A stretch of DNA of 64,000 nucleotides from Shewanella decolorationis S12 (lineage in GTDB: Bacteria; Pseudomonadota; Gammaproteobacteria; Enterobacterales; Shewanellaceae). Of this stretch, positions 8,571 to 15,950 are shown in pieces. The stretch covers positions 124,001 to 188,000 of the forward strand of contig NZ_AXZL01000073.1 of assembly GCF_000485795.1 (NCBI RefSeq). Direction: 5' to 3'. How positions within the stretch are numbered: position 1 is the stretch's first letter; each line of letters begins with the position of its first letter. The notes below the pieces were generated by a model that saw only the letters and a list, made by a program, of their open reading frames with translations, had not been told where the DNA came from and ran no database searches. Position numbers and translations under genes: made by a program.

Positions 8571-8598
8571 TTTCAAATTGATTCACCGTGCGTATAAT
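8571..8598 (+). promoter_or_regulatory. Promoter of smpB with consensus -10
   Basis: A perfect TATAAT at 8593-8598 is preceded by a weak -35 (TTTCAA at 8571, 16-bp spacer). The expected start site is about 8604-8606, only 2-4 nt before the smpB ATG at 8608, which would leave almost no 5' leader and no Shine-Dalgarno sequence. Confidence 0.6.
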
Positions 8599-8607
8599 GG
8601 CGCCACT

Positions 8608-9099
8608 ATGGTAAAGAAAAACTCAAAAAAAGCCGCGCCTGCGACGATCGCACGTAATAAGCGCGCAACCTTCGAATACCGTTTCGAAGAAAAAATGGAA
8701 GCTGGCATTTCCCTCATGGGATGGGAAGTGAAGTCTATCCGCATGGGTAAAGTGAACCTATCGGACTGCTACGTCTTCTTAAAAAATGGCGAAGCCTTTA
8801 TGCACGGCTGTACCATTATTCCGCTCAATACCGCCTCCACCCATGTGGTGTGTGACCCTATACGACTCAAAAAATTACTGTTAAGTCGTAAAGAGTTAGA
8901 CAAACTAGCAGGTTTAGTGGAACGTCAAGGCTACTCGATTATCCCCATCTCCATGTACTGGCGTAAAGGGGCATGGGTCAAAGTGGAAATCGGCCTAGGT
9001 AAAGGCAAAAAAGACCACGACAAGCGTGAAGATACTAAAGCGCGTGAGTGGCAAGTTGAAAAAGCCCGCGTAATGAAAAAGGAAAAAACGCGCGGATAA
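8608..9099 (+). CDS. smpB: SsrA-binding protein SmpB
   Basis: 163 residues, the normal length. Family landmarks: [29 protein letters not shown] near the N-terminus (described by position 16-45), [18 protein letters not shown], and a basic helical tail [16 protein letters not shown] that enters the ribosomal A site. SmpB binds tmRNA and brings it to stalled ribosomes. The start is the ATG at 8608 ([11 protein letters not shown]); the open frame runs further upstream, but that part overlaps the promoter. The cognate tmRNA gene begins 72 bp downstream on the same strand. Confidence 0.95.
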   Translation: MVKKNSKKAAPATIARNKRATFEYRFEEKMEAGISLMGWEVKSIRMGKVNLSDCYVFLKNGEAFMHGCTIIPLNTASTHVVCDPIRLKKLLLSRKELDKLAGLVERQGYSIIPISMYWRKGAWVKVEIGLGKGKKDHDKREDTKAREWQVEKARVMKKEKTRG

Positions 9100-9171
9100 T
9101 GAACAAACGATTGAACTTGCAGCAAATGATACTAGGTTATCGCCACGCTACGAGTTACAATCAACTTTCTT

Positions 9172-9526
9172 GGGGGCGATTCTGGATTCGACAGGATTCA
9201 CGAAACCCTGGGAGCATGCCGAGGGGCGGTTGGCCTCGTTAAAAGCCGCAAAGTTATAGTTGCAAACGACGATAACTACGCTCTAGCCGCTTAATGCCGC
9301 TAGCCATCTACCACACGTTTCGCACATGGGCAGTGGATTTGATGGTCATCTCACATCGTGCTAGCGAGGGAACCCTGTCCGGGGGTGAACCGCGAAACAG
9401 TACCGGACTCACCGTGTGGGATCCTGTCTTTCGGAGTTCAAACGGTTAAACAATAGAAAGACTAAGCATGTAGCGCCTTGGATGTAGGTTTTCTGGACGC
9501 GGGTTCAAGTCCCGCCGCCTCCACCA
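9172..9526 (+). ncRNA. ssrA: tmRNA (SsrA)
   Basis: 355 nt. The 5' end GGGGGCG (9172-9178) pairs with CGCCTCC (9516-9522) to make the 7-bp acceptor stem, followed by the discriminator A and an encoded CCA (9524-9526). The 5' part (GATTCTGGATTCGACAGG) and the T-arm GGGTTCAAGTCCC are the tRNA-like domain. The resume codon is GCA at 9262 and the tag frame 9262-9294 encodes ANDDNYALAA followed by TAA, the typical gamma-proteobacterial degradation tag. It rescues stalled ribosomes together with SmpB. The 3' end is a classic integration site for islands, although no integrase is present here. Confidence 0.97.
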
Positions 9527-9534
9527 AATAAAAC

Positions 9535-9568
9535 AAGGACTTAGCAGAAATGCTAAGTCCTTTTTCTT
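9535..9568 (+). terminator. Rho-independent terminator after ssrA
   Basis: Perfect 12-bp stem (arms 9535-9546 and 9551-9562, GAAA tetraloop) followed by a run of T. Confidence 0.92.
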
Positions 9569-9729
9569 TTTAGTGGCGGCAAAATGGCCACACAATGCCC
9601 ACATTATCTTCATACCGCTATCAATCTAAGTTCTACTTAAATCCTCCTAGTAAGAAATCATCTATTTTCAGCACTTTCTCATCGGTAAAGTGAGTTGCAT
9701 AAATAGCACTTAAGCCTCAAAGTAACCAT

Positions 9730-10323
9730 ATGAGGTTTAGTCGCTACTTGTTGAAAATAAAGATGATAAGTCCAAACCCAAAACTTAACGAATACTGTAG
9801 CCGTTACTATCGATTTAGAGATTTATTTCACTGTGGCGAAACCTGGCACAAGGCCAAATACGATAACCTACCCATGCAAACGCAAAGCTGGGAAGCCTAC
9901 CAAAAACTCGCGAAAGAAATACTCGACCCCATTACAGACCACTTTGGCTCAGTAGAACTCACGTTTGGATTTTGTGGGCAACAACTTAGAAGTTTAATCC
10001 GCAAAAATACCTCCCCAAGAATCGCCCCAACGTTAGACCAACATGCTGCCTATGAGCTCAATTCCAAGGGCAAGCCTATCTGCCCTCGCCTCGGTGCTGC
10101 AATGGATTTACGGGTAAACAACACCTCATCGCAAGCAGTAGCTATTTGGGTCGCGAGCCATTTGCCCTTTGATCGACTTTATTATTATGGTGATGACAAC
10201 CCCATCCACATTAGTATTGGCCCAGAAAACAGCTCGCAAATTGTTTGGTTAAATACGATTAATAACAGACGTATACCTAAAAAGCTCACCCTAGAAGCGC
10301 TAATAACACTCCCCAAAAAATGA
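9730..10323 (+). CDS. Uncharacterised protein with M15-peptidase-like C-terminal half
   Basis: 197 residues, no signal peptide. The N-terminal half contains YYRFRDLFHCGETWHK. The C-terminal half resembles the Hedgehog/M15 D,D-peptidase fold: LTFGFCGQQLRSLI, TLDQHAAYE, CPRLGAAMDLRV (compare HxxGxAxD) and PFDRLYYYGDDNPIHISIG (compare the last metal-binding His). The first metal-site His of HxxGxAxD is an Arg (Pro-Arg-Leu-Gly), so catalysis is uncertain. The start could also be the ATG at 9763 (MISPNPKL); neither has a strong ribosome-binding site. It is the first gene after ssrA and precedes a methyltransferase and a nuclease-helicase, so it may belong to an accessory or defence-like module. 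Function unknown. Confidence 0.6.
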   Translation: MRFSRYLLKIKMISPNPKLNEYCSRYYRFRDLFHCGETWHKAKYDNLPMQTQSWEAYQKLAKEILDPITDHFGSVELTFGFCGQQLRSLIRKNTSPRIAPTLDQHAAYELNSKGKPICPRLGAAMDLRVNNTSSQAVAIWVASHLPFDRLYYYGDDNPIHISIGPENSSQIVWLNTINNRRIPKKLTLEALITLPKK

Positions 10324-10392
10324 GGTAAAAATGATAACAGCAACTGCATTTTTACAGAATGTAGAAACTGTTAACCACAGCAATGCAACACA

Positions 10393-10421
10393 TTGAACAA
10401 TAAAGACTAAAACGCTACTAT
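10393..10421 (+). promoter_or_regulatory. Sigma70-type promoter of the methyltransferase-helicase operon
   Basis: TTGAAC at 10393-10398 and TACTAT at 10416-10421 with an ideal 17-bp spacer; the predicted start is about 10428, just ahead of AGGAG (10435-10439). Confidence 0.65.
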
Positions 10422-10444
10422 CGACAGCTAGATAAGGAGTGTTT

Positions 10445-11023
10445 ATGTCCATCGATTTTTATAACCAGAACGCCAGCTCGTTTTATGCCTCGACCGTAGA
10501 AGTTGATTCTACCTCCCTACTTGAACAATTTACCCCTTACTTACCTAAAGGCGGCAGCGTGCTTGATGCGGGTTGCGGTTCAGGTCGAGACAGTAAACGT
10601 TTGATCGAATTTGGTTTTCACGTCGATGCATTTGATGCCAGTGAAGCACTTGCCACGCTAGCGCAGCAGTTGCTAGGCAAGCCTGTTAGGGTTGCCACCT
10701 TTATGAAGTTCACATCGACTCAGCAATATGACGGCATTTGGGCCTGTGCCTCGCTGCTGCATGTATCAAAAGCCTCACTACCAGATACCTTCGCGCATCT
10801 TGCCAGTATGTTGAAATCGGGCGGTGCATTTTACTGTTCATTCAAATATGGACAGGGTGAAGTCGAACGTGACGGCCGCAGCTTTACCCACTGCGATGAA
10901 GCACTCTTAGCCGAGCTATTAACTGGTTTGCCACTTGCGATTGATAAAGTCTGGCTAACAACCGATTTACGCGTAGGACGTGAAAACGAACAGTGGCTCA
11001 ATGCAGTACTCCTTAAGCAGTAA
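10445..11023 (+). CDS. Class I SAM-dependent methyltransferase
   Basis: 192 residues from the ATG at 10445, fixed by AGGAG five bases upstream; the GTG two codons earlier lies inside that site. The Rossmann methyltransferase core is clear: motif I VLDAGCGSGRDS (about residues 38-49), VDAFDASEAL (motif II), YDGIWACASLLHV (motif IV), LKSGGAFYCSFKYG. It is of the small-molecule type (Methyltransf_11/25); nothing indicates a DNA-specific methylase such as a DPPY motif. It is 3 bp from the helicase gene, so the two are almost certainly co-translated. Substrate unknown. Confidence 0.85.
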   Translation: MSIDFYNQNASSFYASTVEVDSTSLLEQFTPYLPKGGSVLDAGCGSGRDSKRLIEFGFHVDAFDASEALATLAQQLLGKPVRVATFMKFTSTQQYDGIWACASLLHVSKASLPDTFAHLASMLKSGGAFYCSFKYGQGEVERDGRSFTHCDEALLAELLTGLPLAIDKVWLTTDLRVGRENEQWLNAVLLKQ

Positions 11024-11026
11024 ACC

Positions 11027-13990
11027 ATGATCGAACAACAAACCTCACTCTACTCAGGCAAAAAACTGTCCTATGGCGGGGCAAACGATCCCTTGCTACC
11101 AAGGCTGATCCAAGCCATTAATCACGCCAGTGAAATCGAAATTTCCGTCTCTTTTATCCAACCATCAGGTCTCGATTTACTATTTGATCCGCTGCTCGAT
11201 GCCCTTCAAAGTGGTGCGAGTTTAAAACTGCTAACATCGGATTATCTCTCTATCACCCATCCTGTTGCCCTGCGCCGTTTAATGCTACTGGCCGAACGTG
11301 GTGCCAAGTGCAAAATATTTGTGTGCGGCCATCAAAGCTTTCATATGAAGTCGTACATTTTTATCCGTAGCGAGCAGGATGAAATAATCGAAGGTTGCGC
11401 ATGGATTGGCTCTAATAACATCAGTAAAACTGCGTTATTACACAGCCATGAATGGGCATTACGCCATGATTTTGAGCTGCCACTCACCTCACCCGCGGCG
11501 CTTGAGTTTGCCCATATCCGTAAGCAGTTTGAGGCCATTTTTAACCACAATCAGAGTCAGTCGCTGACCCATGAGTGGATCGACAGTTACCTTGGCCGCT
11601 ACCAACACACTAAGCAACAACGGAGTATTGCCGCCGTTAGTCTTTACGAAGAACAAGAACATATCGAGCCACCCACGCCCAATGCGGTACAAATGGAGGC
11701 ATTAGCAGCACTGAAGGCGAGCCGTGAACAGGGTTTCACCAGAGGATTAGTGGTTCTAGCAACGGGCATGGGCAAAACCTGGTTGGCCGCATTTGATACC
11801 CTGCAAACTGAGGCCAAAAAGGTACTGTTTGTTGCCCACCGAGAAGAGATCCTTATTCAAGCGGAAAAGACCTTTAATCAATTGGTGCCTGAGGTAAAAA
11901 CAGGTTCGTACAATGGATTGAATCAAGATAGAAACGCGGACTACCTGTTTGCCTCGGTAGCCACCCTTGGCAAGCAACAGCATCTACAGCACTTTGCTGC
12001 CGATCATTTCGATTATATTGTGGTGGACGAATTCCATCACGCAGCGGCCAAAAGCTACCGTCAACTGCTGGCCTACTTTCGTCCCCAATTTCTCCTTGGC
12101 TTAACCGCCACACCAGAGCGTTCGGATCAAGCGGATATCCTTAGTTTATGCGATAACAACCTAGTGTTTGAACGCAACCTAGTGCATGGCATTGATGGGA
12201 AATTACTGGTGCCGTTTGATTATCACGGCATTTACGATCAAGCGGTCAATTATCAAGACATCCCTTGGCGAAACGGCAAATTTGATCCCGATGCTTTGGA
12301 TAATGCCCTTGCCACCCAACGCCGCGCAGCCCATGTTCTGCATCATTGGCAACAAAGTAAGCAAACTCGCACCTTAGCCTTTTGCGTCTCTAAAAAACAT
12401 GCTGACTTTATGGCGAAGTATTTCACCAACAAAGGCATTAACGCCATCGCCGTTTACAGCGACTCAAAAGTGCGCCGCAATCAAGCACTGCAATGGTTAG
12501 CGCAAGGACGTATAGAGGTTATTTTCTCAGTCGATTTATTTAATGAAGGCACGGATCTGCCAGCGATTGATACCATTTTGATGATCCGACCCACCGAGTC
12601 AAAAATCCTGTTTTTGCAGCAGTTAGGTAGAGGCTTGCGTCTTAGCCATCAAACCCAAAAGCAAAAACTGGTTGTGCTTGATTTTATTGGTAATCACGAG
12701 TCATTTTTAAATCGGCCTACAACGCTATACAACCTTGGCAGTCTGCGGGAAGTATTAAAAAATCTCAATCAAGTCAACGCGCTGCCCAAAGGTTGCCATG
12801 TCAATTTTGATCTGGAACTGATTGAGTTTTGGCAAAGCTTAGTTAAACGGTTGCGCTTTTCTGTACAAGAAGAATATCAACAACTTGCAAACCAGTTAGC
12901 CCATCGTCCCACCGCCAGCGAGTTTTACCATCACGGGATTGAGATGAATAAAGTGCGTCAACAAGCACAAAGCTGGTTTCACCTCGTAGCCAGCCAAGAG
13001 GCTGAGCCGCGCTTCTCGGACATGGTGACGCGTTATGGTGATTTTTTGCTGCATGGAGTTGAAACCACCACCATGACAAAATCCTTCAAAGCCATTTTGC
13101 TCGAAGCCCTGCTCGAACTTGATGGTTTGCGCAATCCGCCCACGCTTGCGGCACTTGCCGAGCGTAGCCATGCCGTATTTTGTCGCCGCCCCGATTTAAT
13201 GGCGCAGGAATTAACGCAGGCCGCCAAGCAATTTAAGGCTCAGGATAAAGGCTGGCTAACTTATTGGAAAGACAATCCAATTAAGGCTTTTACAAAGGCC
13301 AACAGTAAAACACCGCCGTGGTTTCAAATAGACGCTATGCAGCGTTTTGTGGCGACATTTGCAATAGATGAAGCGGATATCGAACTACTGCATGACTGGG
13401 TACAAGAGCTAGTCGATTTGCGTTTAGCACAATATGTGCAGCGACCGCAGCAAAAAGCCACGGTGAACACGAGCAATGCCAGCACTAACAACACCAAAAA
13501 TACCAACACGGCAGCAAAACCACTGGCGCAGGTGTTACCTTTTGAGTCAACACCATCAACAGAAGGAACATTGTTACCCTTCTATCCTGAACTGAAAATC
13601 GCCTGTGGCCACTTTAAGCATGGTTCAGCACAAAATGCCGAGCACTATTGCGTCCCCGCTGGTTACGGTTTACTTGATCCCAAACGGCACTTTGTTGCCC
13701 CCGCATCTGGCAATTCGATGAATGGGGGTAAAAATCCAATTCAAGATGGCGATTTATTGCTGCTGGAATGGGTCACGCCAGAAAGTGCAGGGTCTATCTC
13801 AAACCTGACCATGGCAATTGAAACCCAAGACGATACGGGTGATAACCAGTATTTGCTCCGCGTTGTTAGAAAAACAGCGTCGAATCAATATGAGTTGCAT
13901 GCCCAAAATCCGGCGTATCAAACGATGTTAGCCACGGACTCAATGAAAACCTTTGCGCGCTTAAAAGCCGTCCTAGAAAGACAAAATTAG
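11027..13990 (+). CDS. PLD-nuclease / SF2 DEAD-like helicase / DUF3427 fusion with C-terminal S24-like domain
   Basis: 987 residues. Domains in order: a phospholipase-D-type nuclease domain (about 20-185) with HMK at 106-108 (HxK), GSN at 128-130 and a downstream HEW; a ResIII/SF2 helicase with Walker A ATGMGKT (245-251), Walker B box DEFHH (334-338) and TATPER (360-365); helicase C with LFNEGTDLPAID and QQLGRGLRLS (about 505-545); a long DUF3427 region; and, in the last 100 residues, PASGNSMNGGKNPIQDGDLL resembling the LexA/UmuD S24 site with Ser897. The partner Lys of S24 proteases is not evident. It likely cuts and remodels DNA or RNA; the architecture is common in accessory regions and a role in defence or DNA repair is inferred. 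It follows the methyltransferase by 3 bp. Confidence 0.85.
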   Translation: MIEQQTSLYSGKKLSYGGANDPLLPRLIQAINHASEIEISVSFIQPSGLDLLFDPLLDALQSGASLKLLTSDYLSITHPVALRRLMLLAERGAKCKIFVCGHQSFHMKSYIFIRSEQDEIIEGCAWIGSNNISKTALLHSHEWALRHDFELPLTSPAALEFAHIRKQFEAIFNHNQSQSLTHEWIDSYLGRYQHTKQQRSIAAVSLYEEQEHIEPPTPNAVQMEALAALKASREQGFTRGLVVLATGMGKTWLAAFDTLQTEAKKVLFVAHREEILIQAEKTFNQLVPEVKTGSYNGLNQDRNADYLFASVATLGKQQHLQHFAADHFDYIVVDEFHHAAAKSYRQLLAYFRPQFLLGLTATPERSDQADILSLCDNNLVFERNLVHGIDGKLLVPFDYHGIYDQAVNYQDIPWRNGKFDPDALDNALATQRRAAHVLHHWQQSKQTRTLAFCVSKKHADFMAKYFTNKGINAIAVYSDSKVRRNQALQWLAQGRIEVIFSVDLFNEGTDLPAIDTILMIRPTESKILFLQQLGRGLRLSHQTQKQKLVVLDFIGNHESFLNRPTTLYNLGSLREVLKNLNQVNALPKGCHVNFDLELIEFWQSLVKRLRFSVQEEYQQLANQLAHRPTASEFYHHGIEMNKVRQQAQSWFHLVASQEAEPRFSDMVTRYGDFLLHGVETTTMTKSFKAILLEALLELDGLRNPPTLAALAERSHAVFCRRPDLMAQELTQAAKQFKAQDKGWLTYWKDNPIKAFTKANSKTPPWFQIDAMQRFVATFAIDEADIELLHDWVQELVDLRLAQYVQRPQQKATVNTSNASTNNTKNTNTAAKPLAQVLPFESTPSTEGTLLPFYPELKIACGHFKHGSAQNAEHYCVPAGYGLLDPKRHFVAPASGNSMNGGKNPIQDGDLLLLEWVTPESAGSISNLTMAIETQDDTGDNQYLLRVVRKTASNQYELHAQNPAYQTMLATDSMKTFARLKAVLERQN

Positions 13991-14002
13991 TGTGTTAAGT
14001 TC

Positions 14003-14110
14003 TTACTCGAACGCCTCGCTTGAGCTGATGACGACCTTGTAGTTCGAGGCATCAGCAGCGGTGGTCAATTTATCTAGTTGAAAATTGATCACCACAGCCA
14101 ACGCAGTTTT
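14003..14110 (-). pseudogene. 3' remnant of a merP-like (HMA domain) gene
   Basis: On the minus strand this stretch reads KTALAVVINFQLDKLTTAAD... then ASNYKVV and ends in TAA at 14005-14003. It aligns with the C-terminal third of the intact MerP-like protein encoded at 18936-19238 (KTEQAVVTVAEDFNLDKLIT, then DATGYKG). A stop codon lies immediately upstream in frame (14113-14111) and no CxxC segment is present, so this is a truncated copy. It lies between the helicase gene and the MORN-repeat gene, in the same orientation as the intact copy 4.8 kb away. Confidence 0.75.
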
Positions 14111-14243
14111 CTAATTTACCTTGCCTTTGACCATCCATAGGTTTTACGAAGGGATAAGGATGAAATGCATGCAAAATTAGTATGTTATGCAAATAGGTAA
14201 ACACTCAACTGAATTAAAAAAAGCTCAAAGTGAGTTTCATACG

Positions 14244-15941
14244 TTATTCCCCCACATCGACACCATTTTGATAATGGTACTCGGATGAGGCTTCGCCGTT
14301 GAAGTAGTACACCAACTTGCCGTGTAATTGGTTATCAACGAACTCCTCGCTTCGCTCTAAGCTGCCATCTTCGTTAAAGCTGTAGCTTTTGCCTTGCAAT
14401 TGGCCTTTATTATCATATTGCTTTTGTCCTAATAAGTGGCCATTAACGGAGAAAGCTTGCCATTGACCGACTTCGTGCCCAGCCCGATACTGCCCATGCC
14501 ATAACTTGACCTGATTGTAGCTACTTTCATCGACTAGCCATTTGCCTTCACGCTGGCCATTAACATACTGTCCTTTGGCCTGAATTTGTTTATCAAAGTC
14601 ACGCTGTAAATATGCACCATGTAACTTATCGTTTTTGTAAAACGCTTGATGCATTACCGTGCCATCGGCGGCAATTTCAATCTGTTCGCCATTAAGCTGG
14701 CCTTGTTGATTAAACTGCTCATTACGGGTCATATCAGCATTTTTTGTTACCCACTTGCCAACTTTTGTGCCGAAGTGATATTGCCCAGTAACAAACCCGC
14801 CGTCTAAGGCGTTATCTTCACGATATGCGCCGTGCATTTCACCTTTGCTGTAGTTTATCCGTCTTATATAGCCATTCCAGCCATCGCCGATATATACGCC
14901 TTCGTAGCGCCCTTTGAGTTGTTCTTCACGTCCGATTAATTCACCAGTGGCAGTAAAACGCTGAAGCAGACTCCAGTCCTTCACGGTATCACGCTGATAT
15001 TGATAGGTTAATGCTCCTGTTGCATCGAAACGTTTTTGCGTAGTCAGTCGACCTTTGGCCAGATATTGCGTGTCAGTTTGGGTCGTAACATTACCCGCAT
15101 TATCATAGGCCGTATTTTGTATTTCACGACCCTCTTTATCATAGACTTGTTGCTCAACTAACCGCCCTTGCTGATCAAAACGCTGTTGGTTTCCTACCTG
15201 CTTACCATGCTGATAATGTTTAATTTCTCGAGGCACATCAGCGGCTTGATAAACTAACACTTCACCGTGTAATTTTCCTTTGATGTAAAATTCTTTAGTG
15301 AATAACCAGCCTTCTTTTGCCCAGTAAAGGCGCTCGCCTTCTCTTTTTCCCGCCACCATATTCACGGTTTGCTCTGGCTGACCATTGCTATGGAAGCTTT
15401 CATATAAGCCTTCCATACCGTTAGCGCCATAGGTGACTCGTGTTTGCAGTTGGCCATTGTCAAAATAACCTTGCGCTAATCCAGACTCTACACCATTCAC
15501 ATAATGTTTATGATCGCGTAATTGACCATTGGTGTGAAAACGTTTTTGCTCCCCATGAAGCCTGCCATTCTGATATTGGTACTCACCCGAGCGTGTGCCA
15601 TCTTCCCAGTAATACAGATGCATTCCCTGATAACGCCCCTGTGCATCGCTACGCCCTTTGCGAGAGAGTTGACCATTAGGGTGATAAAATTCGAAATCAC
15701 CGACAATAGCACTCTCCGCTAAATTGGGGCCGTTGACTGTCCCCTTAAAAACGGGTTTATCCGTCTCTACATAAAAAAGCGCTACTGGCCACACGCCATT
15801 TTGCTCAATCGCTTGCTGTTTCTGGTAGTAAATCGCTTCACCTGGCACCTCGCTTGGCAGCCATTGTTGGTCGAGTAAGATGCGATCAGCCAACACATTA
15901 AACGACATGAATAGTACAGATAATAGTAATAAGGCTCTCAT
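14244..15941 (-). CDS. Exported MORN-type repeat protein (YwqK-like)
   Basis: 565 residues with a signal peptide (MRALLLLSVLFMSFNVLA, cleavage near residue 18). The rest is about 15 MORN_2-type repeats of the form YxNGQLxGxxxxYxxNG, for example FEFYHPNGQLSRKGR, RFHTNGQLRDHKHYVNG, SYSFNEDGSLERSEEF. Such repeats fold as a beta-meander and are used for protein or surface contacts; the bacterial members labelled YwqK-family antitoxins have this repeat but that name need not apply here. The gene is 9 bp downstream of the large lipoprotein gene and almost certainly in its operon, suggesting both work in the periplasm or at the envelope. Function unknown. Confidence 0.8.
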   Translation of the reverse strand: MRALLLLSVLFMSFNVLADRILLDQQWLPSEVPGEAIYYQKQQAIEQNGVWPVALFYVETDKPVFKGTVNGPNLAESAIVGDFEFYHPNGQLSRKGRSDAQGRYQGMHLYYWEDGTRSGEYQYQNGRLHGEQKRFHTNGQLRDHKHYVNGVESGLAQGYFDNGQLQTRVTYGANGMEGLYESFHSNGQPEQTVNMVAGKREGERLYWAKEGWLFTKEFYIKGKLHGEVLVYQAADVPREIKHYQHGKQVGNQQRFDQQGRLVEQQVYDKEGREIQNTAYDNAGNVTTQTDTQYLAKGRLTTQKRFDATGALTYQYQRDTVKDWSLLQRFTATGELIGREEQLKGRYEGVYIGDGWNGYIRRINYSKGEMHGAYREDNALDGGFVTGQYHFGTKVGKWVTKNADMTRNEQFNQQGQLNGEQIEIAADGTVMHQAFYKNDKLHGAYLQRDFDKQIQAKGQYVNGQREGKWLVDESSYNQVKLWHGQYRAGHEVGQWQAFSVNGHLLGQKQYDNKGQLQGKSYSFNEDGSLERSEEFVDNQLHGKLVYYFNGEASSEYHYQNGVDVGE

Positions 15942-15950
15942 ATCAGTTCC

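Noticed and set aside
9172..14243. A complete genomic island with integrase at ssrA
   Set aside because: No integrase, excisionase or clear second copy of the ssrA 3' end was found; only the accessory gene content suggests an island.
14111..14243. Extending the merP fragment upstream to a full gene
   Set aside because: The frame has a stop directly upstream and no signal peptide or CxxC segment could be read in any frame.
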